Positions 33,868 to 43,642 of a stretch of DNA of 64,000 nucleotides are shown piece by piece. This DNA comes from Carboxylicivirga sp. M1479. Its GTDB lineage: Bacteria; Bacteroidota; Bacteroidia; Bacteroidales; Marinilabiliaceae. Made by a program: the position numbers and the translations under genes. Positions within the stretch are counted from its first letter, which is position 1. Each line of letters starts with the position of its first letter. Where the stretch lies: assembly GCF_007097485.1 (NCBI RefSeq), contig NZ_VKDE01000017.1, positions 1 through 64,000 of the forward strand, in the 5' to 3' direction. The notes beneath the pieces were generated by a model, which was not told the origin of the DNA, searched no databases, and saw nothing but the letters and a program-made list of their open reading frames with translations.

Positions 33868-36033
33868 ATGAAAAAAATATACTTCTTGATTACACTCCTT
33901 AATATCATTGGGTTATATAATGATGTACATTCCCAGAATTTAGTTGTATACAACAACATACCCGACCGTGCTGAGTCTGACCAATATCTGTGCCGGATTA
34001 AATTTGAAAGTGAAGATGATAGTGCTTTTCGCAATGCTTTTGTGCTTCAAACAAGATGTAAAACAGATGCCGGATACTATGATAACCTATACGGCTGGTC
34101 GGCATCATGGATCGCTTTCGAGTCTGATTTCAATGGTGATAATGTTGTTGTTGAAATTTCTAAAAAAGATGGAAGTGCCATAACCAAAGCAATGGTAAGG
34201 CCTATGGCTGATGCTTCATCTGCAACAATCGCCAATGGCAAAGCCTATGTTACCTTAAGCGAGCCAGCCAATATTAATGTCGATATTAACGGACAGATGG
34301 AAGATCAATACACAGGCATGGAATATAACGGTGATGCTGTGCATACCATTTCTGTATTTGCCAATCCAATTTACCAGGTACCAAATACAACCGATCCTGG
34401 AGTAATTGAATTAAACCCCGGAGATGCTATTCCTTCCGATAGAAATACGTGGCATACTATTTACTTTAAACCCGGTGTTCATGATATTGGACTCGCATTT
34501 GAAATTTTATCTAATGAGACATTGTTCATTCCCGGTAATGCAGTGGTTCATGGTACGGTTCATCCTCCTAATTTATGGGGAAGTTCTTCTGCCCAAAACT
34601 TCACCGTTTATGGTTCGGGTGCAATAAGCGGAGAAAACTATACCTGGACCGGGGATGGATCAAAAGTGAACAAGACGTTTACTTACCAAGCTGCCAATGC
34701 CCGTTTGGAAGGTTTTGTGGTTATTGACCCTGCCAATCACACATTTAACATGAACTCCTCGTTCGATGATCCTCAACGCTTAAACATATACAAGAATTTA
34801 AAGATTCTCGCCTGGAGACAAAACAGCGATGCCATTAATGCATTCAGGAATTCGGTAATTACCGATTGTTTCTTTAGGGTTCAGGACGATGTGTTTTACT
34901 ATGGTGAAAATGTAAAAATCAGTAATATAACAACTTGGAACGATGCCAATGGAGCCGTTTTATTTTTGACTAAAGGAAGTACCGTAATGGAAGACAGTTA
35001 TTTTAAAGATATTACATCCATTTACCATCGTTCCAAGTGGCATTATTGGGATGGTGGACGAATTATTTCGATGCGAGAAACATCCCCTGGAAGAACCATA
35101 AAAAATGTTTTTATCCAAAATGTGTTAGTTGAAGATCCATACCCGGCCTTCCCTCCTTTTTATGCAACAATGATAGATGGAACGGGAGATATTACGTTAA
35201 ATAATATCGTTATTGAAAATGTGCATCAAGCAAATGATGGAGTAGCTACAAACCATGATCAAAACCGGGGAAAACCTCAAAATACTATGTTGGGCCTTGA
35301 TTACAATAGACAATGGGAAAATATAACATTCAAAAACTGTTATTTTAATGGCAAAACATTAACCAGTTTTGACGATGGTAATTTCAAAACCACATTTGTT
35401 GACTATAACACGGTAATATTTCAGGTGCCTCCTTATCCTGACGTTGAAAATATCATTAATGTTATTTCTCCAAATCAGGTTTCACCGGGTGAAACAGTTA
35501 CTGTTTCGGTAGATTATAATGCCACTGAAACAAGAGATATCCGTGTATTTATTCAACTAGACTCAGATCCATGGGCCACCTATGGATCCAATACAATAAC
35601 AGTTGCCGAGGGAACAGGAAGCGCTAATATAGATTTACCTGTATCATCCGATATTCCTATTGCTAATGACGCCTATAAAATAGTTGTTAATTTATTACCA
35701 ATTGGAGGTTCGTGGTCCGACAGGATAGATGAAAATATTAAAGCCAATGTTAATGCTGTTGAGCAGGCAACATGGAATAATGAGCAAGCTATAGCCCCGA
35801 ATGTTCTAAAAATATATCCAAATCCAGTTAAAGATATGTTAAATATTATTTTTCCTGATCAGACTTTTAGAAATATCAAGGTTTATAATTTAGCTGGACA
35901 ATTACTTTATAATAAACAGACAAATGGTCATATAACACAGATTGATATTAATTCGCTTAATGTTCGGGCACCTGTTGTTATTCAGGTGAAATCCGAAAAA
36001 TCGATTTCAAATCATAAGATATTGGTTGATTGA
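33868..36033 (+). CDS. GH49-like beta-helix glycoside hydrolase with binding module and T9SS tag
   Basis: A 721-residue secreted enzyme. After the signal peptide (1-22) comes a beta-sandwich domain (about 25-165), then a right-handed beta helix (about 180-525), the architecture of GH49. The helix contains NSDAINAFRNSVITDCFF followed closely by VQDDVFYY (about 318-345), matching the catalytic Asp region of GH49 dextranase/isopullulanase. Next is one copy of the module found at 24847 and 25818 (about 526-632), and a T9SS sorting domain (about 647-721, starting IYPNPVKDML). It should cut the polysaccharide main chain outside the cell. Substrate is not proven, because GH49 is known mainly on alpha-glucans. 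Confidence 0.72.
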   Translation: MKKIYFLITLLNIIGLYNDVHSQNLVVYNNIPDRAESDQYLCRIKFESEDDSAFRNAFVLQTRCKTDAGYYDNLYGWSASWIAFESDFNGDNVVVEISKKDGSAITKAMVRPMADASSATIANGKAYVTLSEPANINVDINGQMEDQYTGMEYNGDAVHTISVFANPIYQVPNTTDPGVIELNPGDAIPSDRNTWHTIYFKPGVHDIGLAFEILSNETLFIPGNAVVHGTVHPPNLWGSSSAQNFTVYGSGAISGENYTWTGDGSKVNKTFTYQAANARLEGFVVIDPANHTFNMNSSFDDPQRLNIYKNLKILAWRQNSDAINAFRNSVITDCFFRVQDDVFYYGENVKISNITTWNDANGAVLFLTKGSTVMEDSYFKDITSIYHRSKWHYWDGGRIISMRETSPGRTIKNVFIQNVLVEDPYPAFPPFYATMIDGTGDITLNNIVIENVHQANDGVATNHDQNRGKPQNTMLGLDYNRQWENITFKNCYFNGKTLTSFDDGNFKTTFVDYNTVIFQVPPYPDVENIINVISPNQVSPGETVTVSVDYNATETRDIRVFIQLDSDPWATYGSNTITVAEGTGSANIDLPVSSDIPIANDAYKIVVNLLPIGGSWSDRIDENIKANVNAVEQATWNNEQAIAPNVLKIYPNPVKDMLNIIFPDQTFRNIKVYNLAGQLLYNKQTNGHITQIDINSLNVRAPVVIQVKSEKSISNHKILVD

Positions 36034-36144
36034 TAAAAAACCGCACGCTACCAAACAATTCTATTTAAAACCGTAATCAAGAATTTTAACTTGGTTCTGG
36101 TTATGTTTTTTGCAATTCTATTCATTTCCATTGTCATTAATGCT

Positions 36145-39100
36145 TTAAAGTTTCTTCTCTTTCATCTCTGACGGAGAAATACCAAATGTCTCTTTAAAAC
36201 TTTTACCAAAATATTTTGGACTAGTATAGCCTACCATATAAGCAACTTCATCTATTCGTATGTTTTTATTATCCATTAGAACTTGTTTGGCTCTATTCAT
36301 TCGCATTCCATTTAACAACTCTTTACCCGATTGCCCCGTTAAACTTTTTATCTTTCGATAAAAATTTGAATGACTCATCCCAAGCTTTTCTTCAAGTGAA
36401 CTGACATTGAACTCGGAATCAGGTATTCCATTTTCTAAGGCAGCTAACAAGTCTTTCAGGAACTTCTCATCTAAAGAATTAACAGTGACGGACGAAGGCT
36501 CAAGAACGGTGCCCTTTTTTTGAAATATTTTTCTTAATTGTTCTCTACTTTGCAGTAAGTTCTTAATTCTAATGACTAAATACTCCATCTCAAACGGTTT
36601 AGATATGTAATCATCCGCACCTGTTTCAATTCCTTTATATTTAGACTGATTATCCGTTTTAGCAGTTAAAAGTATGATGGGTATATGACTCGTTTTTAAG
36701 TTGGTTTTAATGTGTTTGCAATAGGCCATCCCGTCCAAGTTCGGCATCATTACATCGCTTATGATAAGGTCAATATCATTATTTTCAGCTGCCTCAATCC
36801 CTTTAAGGCCATCTTCAGCTTCTAGTATGTTATATTCTTTTATGAGTTCTGATTTTATGTACGATCTCATATCGGCATTGTCTTCAACAATTAGTAAGGT
36901 TTTTGCAAATTTGTTAGTGGATCCTGTCTCTTCAACTGATGTTTCATTATTTTTTTCCTTATAAATATCATCTTCATTTGTTAAGGGTTTTACAGCCTCA
37001 TCCAATGTGGTGGTAATATCGGGTATAAAGAAGCGTATTGTTGTACCTATGTTCTCTTGACTTTCTACTTCTATAACACCATTATGTGCTTCTATTAGCT
37101 CACGGGTATGAGATAAGCCAATACCGTAACCTTTCCCATTTATGGTATTTTCCTGATAAAACCTTTCAAAAACACGGTCTAATTGAAGGGAAGAAATGCC
37201 TTTACCTGTATCACTAACCTCTACTTTTATAAATGATTCATATTCAGATATTTTAAGAATATTGTAGTCCACATTACTGACCTTTTCGATTGAAATGTTT
37301 ATTTCACCATAGTCGGTATATTTCAGGGCATTAGAGACCAGGTTGAAGTACACTTTAGCAATCATTGACGGATCGAAGCTCAGCATTAATTGTGACGAGT
37401 TGCTCTTTATATTATATTTAAGTCCTTTATTATGTATTGCATAGGTGAAATGAGCAATTTCTTCTTTTGAAAAAGCCACAATATCCATTGGTTGCAATTG
37501 TGCCACGAGTTTTCCACTTTCAGCCTTTCTCACATCCAACAATTGCTCAATAAGGTAGTTAAGTCGCTTTACATTGCGCATAATTAGCAATAGCTTCTCT
37601 TTTATATCGATATTTAAATTTTTCTTTTGAAGAATACTGTCAAGAGGCCCTTTTATTAAAGTTAGTGGCGTTCTTAGGTCGTGCGATATATTTATAAAGA
37701 ATTCTGTTCTTAGCTTGTTAAGAACGTGCACTTTCTGATTATGCTCTTGCTCTAAAAGGAGTTTGTTTTTGGTTGTATATCGAATAATGGAATAATATGA
37801 GAAGTAAATAAATATCAAAACAATGATAAGTAGGTAAAGAACGTAGGCATACCAAGTATAGATGAATGGAGTTTTAATATGGATAAATAATTCTTTCTCC
37901 CTTTCTTCCCAAGCTCCATCACTATTTGTGGATTTTATTTTAAATATATATTCACCATGTTTTAGATTTGTGTAATTGGCGTGTCTTTTTGCAACATCAG
38001 TATATTGCCATGTTCTATCAAACCCTTCCAGTTTATAGGCATATTTTATTTTTTCTGCATTGGGATAAAGCATTGATGAAAAATCAAAACCTAGATTATT
38101 CTGATTGGGAAGTAAGATGATAGAGTCACAAATACTTATGCCTTTACTCAGCGGAATGGTTTTATCTATTTGCTCATTAGGATTGATGCGTTCTCCATCT
38201 ATGTAAAAATCAGTAATGGTTGTCAGGGGGTATCGATTGCTACTTGTTATTTTATTCGGGTAAAATGTTGTTATACCGTTAATACCCCCCATAATAATTT
38301 CATTGCTATTAGTTCTGTGGGCTGTATGCTCTGAAAATTCATTGCTTTGAATGCCGTCACTCTCAGAGTAATTGATAAAAAGTTCCTGTTCTGTGATAAA
38401 CTTTGATAGGCCATTATTGGTTCCAATCCATAAGTTGTTTTCATTGTCTTCAATAATTGAATGAATCATATTATTGGGTAATCCATCAAACGAAGTATAA
38501 TATTTAAATGAAACTTCTCCTGATATTGAATCAATTATCATCTTATTTAATCCTTCATAAGTTCCTACCCAATAGTGGCCTTTATTGTTTTGAATGATTG
38601 ACCTGATATAGTTGTTACTTATTGAACCTTGCTGTTTGCTACTTTTAAAAATTTCATCATTATTTACCTCATGATCCTCATTAAGCGAAAGTCTGTGTAA
38701 TCCTCCACCTTCGGTGCCAACAAAAAGTGTATTTGTTTTTTCAGAATAAAAAAGAACTCGACAGTTTTGTGCTGAATTTGATTGGGGAGCTGCTAATGTA
38801 TAATTCTTATCAATTATTATTTTATTGTTTATTATTTTTAAACGATAAATGCCGTTAAATGATGCAAGCCAAAAATATTCATGGGCTCCTTTAGTAATGT
38901 AAAATGTTGCATACGTTTTTAGGTGGCTTAATATATTTATCACCCCATTTGATTCTTCGATTAATAATAGGCCTTCATCGCTGCAAATGAGTTTTTTATT
39001 GTCCTTGAATGGAGCAATAAAGAAAATGCTCATGTTTCCAAGTCCCAGCTTTTTTATTTTGTTTGTAGTCCTGTTTATTTGATATAAGCCATTACTATGT

Positions 39101-40260
39101 GTGCCAGCCCAAATCTTTTTATCTGAATTAACATATACAGCCCTGATGAAATTTGAGCCGTTACTTGTTGATTTGTTAATTGTTAAGTGTTTAAATTTTT
39201 TCTGGTCAGTATCAAAGCAATTAATGCCAGCACCAATGGCACCTATCCATATTACATTGTCGTTAGAAACGTAAATTGCTCGAATAAGATTAGAGTTTAT
39301 ACTTGAGGCATCAAACGGGGTGTGTTTAATGTGTTCGAATTGAATTTTATCATTATTTACCTGATTAGAATTAATGATATTGAGTCCATTATCAAGTGTT
39401 CCAAACCAAATATTTCCATTATGGTCTTTCGCAATACCGGAGCATTTCAAGGAGGACGGTCCTGATATATCAGATGATGGCTTAAATTTTGTTATTTGTT
39501 TATTGGTTATGTTATACCTTATGATTCCGGTTCGATTACAACTGATCCATAGGTTATTTGAATTATCCTCAACCAAATCCAAAAAACTAAATGAAGAGTG
39601 AATGATTGGCGTTTCAATAGTAATAGCCTTGTTGCTGTGTAATTCAACTATAATGCGACTGACCGAATGACTGGTTTGCATCCAGAATCCACCATTACTG
39701 CATTCTTTTAAGTTAACTATATTCAAGTTTTCTTGCCCTTCTGTGGAGTCGAAAACAATCTGTTGTAAATTATTACTATCTAATTGATTTATTTCTTCAT
39801 TAAGCATAATGCGATACAATGCTTGCCTGGTACCAAGAAATAAATAATCCTCATATACAAGAAGAGAGCTAATGGTTAGCTTATTGTCTGAGAATGAATT
39901 GGAGATGATCTGAGACACTGACTCAGTATAAGGATCGTACATATTTAGGCCGTCATCAGTTCCGATCCAAATACGTCCTAGTTTATCTTCGGCAAGACTG
40001 CGAATAGTATTATTTGTAAGGGATAGAGGATTATTCCTTAAGGTGCTAAAAGTTTTAATACTGTAACCATCATAGCAGTTTAATCCATCAACAGTTCCGA
40101 ACCACATAAAACCTCTGCTGTCTTTTAAAAAACAATAAACCTCACTTTGCGAGAGTCCATCCTTGGAAGTTATATGGTGAAAACGCTTGTTTTGTGAATG
40201 GACTTTTCCGCTTACAAAAAGCAGAAGGCAAATGATAATTATTTTAAGATTTCTTCCCAC
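36145..40260 (-). CDS. Hybrid two-component system sensor/regulator (HTCS)
   Basis: A 1371-residue one-protein signalling system. A signal peptide follows the GTG start at 40260 (KIIIICLLLFVSGKVHS); a longer TTG start at 40329 is possible. Two-component propeller repeats (about 25-690, with WFGT and WIGT units) and a Y_Y_Y domain (about 710-790) form the periplasmic sensor. One membrane helix follows, then histidine kinase (HDLRTPLTLIK; ATPase NALKYT and DTGKGI), receiver (SDVMMPNLDG, phospho-Asp) and an AraC helix-turn-helix (VGYTSPKYFGKSFKETFGIS). Oligosaccharides of the target glycan are expected to switch it on. It faces away from susC and likely controls the locus. Confidence 0.93.
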   Translation of the reverse strand: MGRNLKIIIICLLLFVSGKVHSQNKRFHHITSKDGLSQSEVYCFLKDSRGFMWFGTVDGLNCYDGYSIKTFSTLRNNPLSLTNNTIRSLAEDKLGRIWIGTDDGLNMYDPYTESVSQIISNSFSDNKLTISSLLVYEDYLFLGTRQALYRIMLNEEINQLDSNNLQQIVFDSTEGQENLNIVNLKECSNGGFWMQTSHSVSRIIVELHSNKAITIETPIIHSSFSFLDLVEDNSNNLWISCNRTGIIRYNITNKQITKFKPSSDISGPSSLKCSGIAKDHNGNIWFGTLDNGLNIINSNQVNNDKIQFEHIKHTPFDASSINSNLIRAIYVSNDNVIWIGAIGAGINCFDTDQKKFKHLTINKSTSNGSNFIRAVYVNSDKKIWAGTHSNGLYQINRTTNKIKKLGLGNMSIFFIAPFKDNKKLICSDEGLLLIEESNGVINILSHLKTYATFYITKGAHEYFWLASFNGIYRLKIINNKIIIDKNYTLAAPQSNSAQNCRVLFYSEKTNTLFVGTEGGGLHRLSLNEDHEVNNDEIFKSSKQQGSISNNYIRSIIQNNKGHYWVGTYEGLNKMIIDSISGEVSFKYYTSFDGLPNNMIHSIIEDNENNLWIGTNNGLSKFITEQELFINYSESDGIQSNEFSEHTAHRTNSNEIIMGGINGITTFYPNKITSSNRYPLTTITDFYIDGERINPNEQIDKTIPLSKGISICDSIILLPNQNNLGFDFSSMLYPNAEKIKYAYKLEGFDRTWQYTDVAKRHANYTNLKHGEYIFKIKSTNSDGAWEEREKELFIHIKTPFIYTWYAYVLYLLIIVLIFIYFSYYSIIRYTTKNKLLLEQEHNQKVHVLNKLRTEFFINISHDLRTPLTLIKGPLDSILQKKNLNIDIKEKLLLIMRNVKRLNYLIEQLLDVRKAESGKLVAQLQPMDIVAFSKEEIAHFTYAIHNKGLKYNIKSNSSQLMLSFDPSMIAKVYFNLVSNALKYTDYGEINISIEKVSNVDYNILKISEYESFIKVEVSDTGKGISSLQLDRVFERFYQENTINGKGYGIGLSHTRELIEAHNGVIEVESQENIGTTIRFFIPDITTTLDEAVKPLTNEDDIYKEKNNETSVEETGSTNKFAKTLLIVEDNADMRSYIKSELIKEYNILEAEDGLKGIEAAENNDIDLIISDVMMPNLDGMAYCKHIKTNLKTSHIPIILLTAKTDNQSKYKGIETGADDYISKPFEMEYLVIRIKNLLQSREQLRKIFQKKGTVLEPSSVTVNSLDEKFLKDLLAALENGIPDSEFNVSSLEEKLGMSHSNFYRKIKSLTGQSGKELLNGMRMNRAKQVLMDNKNIRIDEVAYMVGYTSPKYFGKSFKETFGISPSEMKEKKL

Positions 40261-40342
40261 AAGCACAATTATACAAAAATATTGCAGTCTTATTTTAAAG
40301 TGATTTAACTCAACTCTGAAGATAAACAAAAACTACCCATAA

Positions 40343-40391
40343 ACTGAACATTTTTTATCCATTGACTGAATGTTTTAGGCCAGATGAAGGA
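40343..40391. promoter_or_regulatory. Candidate HTCS binding repeat in the divergent susC region
   Basis: Two direct copies of ACTGAA followed by T-rich sequence (40343-40357 and 40365-40379) are 22 bp apart, roughly two helix turns, as for AraC-type regulators. They lie between the sensor gene and susC. Short A/T-rich repeats arise easily here, so this is tentative. Confidence 0.3.
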
Positions 40392-40530
40392 ACTTTTTAG
40401 TACCATCTGAAACTCTTAAATGAAGTTAATTTGTATTTGATAATGTTTAAATATCCTAAATCATTAGACGATGGATAATGTAAAATCAATGTATTAAAGT
40501 TTAATTTTGGATCTAATAAATTTAAGATTT

Positions 40531-43500
40531 ATGAAAGAAAAATTTAAAAGACATGGCCGCCTTACAATAAAGCTTTCTGCGATATTGCTATGGTGCTTTG
40601 TTTCGATTAATGCTTTTGCACAAGAACGAAAAGTGAGCGGTAAAGTAATTGATCACGAAAATGAAGAACCGATTCCTGGTGTTTCAATAATTATTGAAGG
40701 CACAACTACCGGAACAATAACTGATATTAATGGTGATTATTCCATTAAAGTGGATGATGTAGAATCAAAGCTTGTTTTCAGTTTTATTGGTTTTAAAGAT
40801 CAAACTGTAGTAGTCGGGAATCAAATTCTGATTAATATTTCGTTAAAATCAGATATGACTGACCTTGATGAAGTTGTAGTGGTTGGGTATGGAACAATGA
40901 AAAAACGCGATCTTACAGGTGCGGTAGCTTCTGTAAAAGGTTCAAGTATGGAGAAAGGAAGTCCATTAACTATGCAAAGTGCTTTAGCAGGTCGTGCAGC
41001 AGGTGTGCAAATCACACAAACGGATAATAGTCCTGGTGCTGGGGTAAAGGTTTTGATTCGAGGAGGATCTACTTTAACAGGAGGTAATGAGCCTTTATAT
41101 GTAATTGATGGCTTTCCTATTTTACCTGATGATAGTAACCCGAACCAGAATCCTTTAGCTGATTTAAATCCAAATGACATTGAATCCATGGAAATTCTAA
41201 AGGATGCATCATCTACAGCAATTTATGGTGCTCAGGGTGCTAATGGTGTGATTATCATCACTACAAAATTAGGCAAAGCCGGAAAGCCAAGCATTGATGT
41301 TAATTATAGCTATGGATTGTCAGAAATGACAAATGTGCCAAATATTTTAACACCTGATGAATATTTGGATTGGCAGATAGAAAAAGGTCCGATTACCCAA
41401 TTTTATGATCCTAATGTGTATACTGAAGCATGGCAGGAAATAAAAGATTCTGGCCAAAAAGGTAGTGTTTGGATTGACAGAATAACAAGACAAGCTGAGA
41501 CCCATAGAGCTGACATAAGTTTTAGTGGAGGTGATGAAGGTATGAAATATCGACTTTCTGGAAGTTATCTTGGACAGGAAGGAGTATTGGTTAATTCTGA
41601 CTTTAATCGTTTTAACTTTAATGCTAACCTTGAGCAGAAAATAGGAAAAAAAATAAGAATTGGTGCAACGATGAAGTACTCAATGACACAGGCAAATGGT
41701 ATGGTGAATAGCTGGGACGAAAGCAGTGTGACTAAGACTGCTCTTCAATTGAATCCCTTTATGCCTGATGACTTTGATATTAATGATTTTCCGGATGATG
41801 ATGAAACATATACCTGGAATAATGAAAATGTATTGACCTATATGAATGAAGTAGATCTGTCAACAGGTACTGAACGGATGATTGGCAATATGTTTTTCGA
41901 ATATAAGATTATGAATGGGCTAAACTTTTATACAAGCTATGGATTAAATAGTTTCAATGATAATTATGAAGAGTTTTTTCCATCTTCTGTTCGACGAGGC
42001 AATAATGTTGGCGGATTTGCTAATTTTCGTAATCGAAAGATGTTAAGCACATCTTATCAAGCCCGTTTAAATTTTAATAAAAGTGTAAAGAGGCATTACT
42101 TCAATGCCACTGCAGTTTTTGAGGCCAATACATTTGAGCAGGTTGACAAAAGATTTGGAGCGCAGGGTTTTGAGGAGGAGTCTCGCGGAAAATATGATTT
42201 ATCTTCAGCAACCACAGCGTATTTCCCTTCCAATATATATTCAGACAATAGTATGCTGTCATATTTAGGACGGTTTGGATATAGCTATAATGGCAGATAT
42301 TTGCTGACAGCCTCATTCAGAGCTGATGGATCTTCAAAATTTGGTAAAAATAATAAATGGGGATATTTTCCATCTGCAGCATTAGGTTGGTTAGCATCTG
42401 AAGAAGAGTTTATTAAAAACCTTAATACATTTGATTTATTAAAGTTTCGACTGTCGTATGGTGTTACCGGAAATAATCAAATCCCAACCTATCAGTCTCT
42501 TGCACGACTTACAACCGAAAAATACATATTTAATGATGGTTTATATGTGGGTATGGTACCAGGTAGTATTGCCAATCCTGATTTAAAATGGGAAACAACT
42601 CAGCAATACAATGTTGGTTTAGATCTTGGCTTCTTCAAGAATCGTTTGCTGGTAACAGCTGAGGCCTATTATAAAGAAACTAACGATTTATTACTTGAGG
42701 TGCAGTTGCCTACGACTTCTGGTTTTACAAATGCACTACAAAATATAGGAGCAATTAGTAATAAAGGTTTTGAATTAGCTATTAATACAGTAAATATTGA
42801 TAAAGGTCATTTTAAATGGTCCAGTGCATTGACCTTTTCAATGAACAGAAGTGAAGTTCTGGACTTGGGAGAAAAAAAGGAAATGTTTTTTACACGTAAT
42901 TTCTATCATAAGGTTAGAGATGAGGTAATTGTGCGTGTAGGTGAGCCGGTTGGACGATTTTATGGATACGTTGAGGACGAAGTACTCAATAGTGAAAATG
43001 AAATTGCTAACAGTCCTAGAATGCAGAATTTGGAAAATATTGTTGGCCAAGTCAAATTGAAAGATGTAAATGGTGATGGAGTAGTCAATGCGAATGATAA
43101 AGTATTGATTGCTAATACTACTCCAGATTTTATTGGTGGATTGAATAATGAATTTAACTACAAGAACTTTGACTTAAGTTTTTTTCTGCGTTGGAGTTAT
43201 GGCAATGATGTTATCAATGGCAACGTTACATTCTTAGATCGGGTAGGTGTTGGAAACTGGAATACCTTACAAGGTTATGCTGACAATGCTTTCTCTCCTT
43301 TAAATCCCAAAGGAACTGTTCATGGTTCTGTACCAGATACCTACTCAACACTAATGCGAAGTAGTTATGTTGAAGACGGATCATTCTTAAAGTGCGATTT
43401 CATAAGCTTAGGTTATTCTTTGCCAGATCATTTATTATCAAATATTAATGTGAAGAAATTAAGAGTTTATGCAAGGGTTGATAATCCTTTTATGATTACC

Positions 43501-43629
43501 CGCTACAGTTGGTTTGATCCCGAAGTAAGCACAGGGTGGGGCACTGTGGCTAAAGTTGGCCCAGGTGTAGACCTAGGTACTTATCCACGAGCAGTAACTT
43601 ACACATTGGGAGCATCAATTAGTTTTTAA
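40531..43629 (+). CDS. susC: SusC/RagA-type TonB-dependent outer membrane transporter
   Basis: A 1032-residue beta-barrel receptor that imports oligosaccharides with its SusD lid. I chose ATG 40531 in place of TTG 40507. It has a signal peptide, a carboxypeptidase-D-regulatory-like domain (starting RKVSGKVIDHENEEP), the SusC signature DEVVVVGYGTMKKRDLTGAV, a plug domain with YVIDGFPI and NPNDIESMEILKDASSTAIYG, and the barrel ending GASISF with terminal Phe. There is no STN domain, so signalling is left to the HTCS. SusD follows 13 bp downstream. It is the core of the locus. Confidence 0.95.
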   Translation: MKEKFKRHGRLTIKLSAILLWCFVSINAFAQERKVSGKVIDHENEEPIPGVSIIIEGTTTGTITDINGDYSIKVDDVESKLVFSFIGFKDQTVVVGNQILINISLKSDMTDLDEVVVVGYGTMKKRDLTGAVASVKGSSMEKGSPLTMQSALAGRAAGVQITQTDNSPGAGVKVLIRGGSTLTGGNEPLYVIDGFPILPDDSNPNQNPLADLNPNDIESMEILKDASSTAIYGAQGANGVIIITTKLGKAGKPSIDVNYSYGLSEMTNVPNILTPDEYLDWQIEKGPITQFYDPNVYTEAWQEIKDSGQKGSVWIDRITRQAETHRADISFSGGDEGMKYRLSGSYLGQEGVLVNSDFNRFNFNANLEQKIGKKIRIGATMKYSMTQANGMVNSWDESSVTKTALQLNPFMPDDFDINDFPDDDETYTWNNENVLTYMNEVDLSTGTERMIGNMFFEYKIMNGLNFYTSYGLNSFNDNYEEFFPSSVRRGNNVGGFANFRNRKMLSTSYQARLNFNKSVKRHYFNATAVFEANTFEQVDKRFGAQGFEEESRGKYDLSSATTAYFPSNIYSDNSMLSYLGRFGYSYNGRYLLTASFRADGSSKFGKNNKWGYFPSAALGWLASEEEFIKNLNTFDLLKFRLSYGVTGNNQIPTYQSLARLTTEKYIFNDGLYVGMVPGSIANPDLKWETTQQYNVGLDLGFFKNRLLVTAEAYYKETNDLLLEVQLPTTSGFTNALQNIGAISNKGFELAINTVNIDKGHFKWSSALTFSMNRSEVLDLGEKKEMFFTRNFYHKVRDEVIVRVGEPVGRFYGYVEDEVLNSENEIANSPRMQNLENIVGQVKLKDVNGDGVVNANDKVLIANTTPDFIGGLNNEFNYKNFDLSFFLRWSYGNDVINGNVTFLDRVGVGNWNTLQGYADNAFSPLNPKGTVHGSVPDTYSTLMRSSYVEDGSFLKCDFISLGYSLPDHLLSNINVKKLRVYARVDNPFMITRYSWFDPEVSTGWGTVAKVGPGVDLGTYPRAVTYTLGASISF

Positions 43630-43642
43630 TCTCTAACATTTT

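Noticed and set aside
36761-36964. Genes antisense to the sensor kinase
   Set aside because: Frames on the plus strand within 36145-40260 are shadows of the long HTCS gene.
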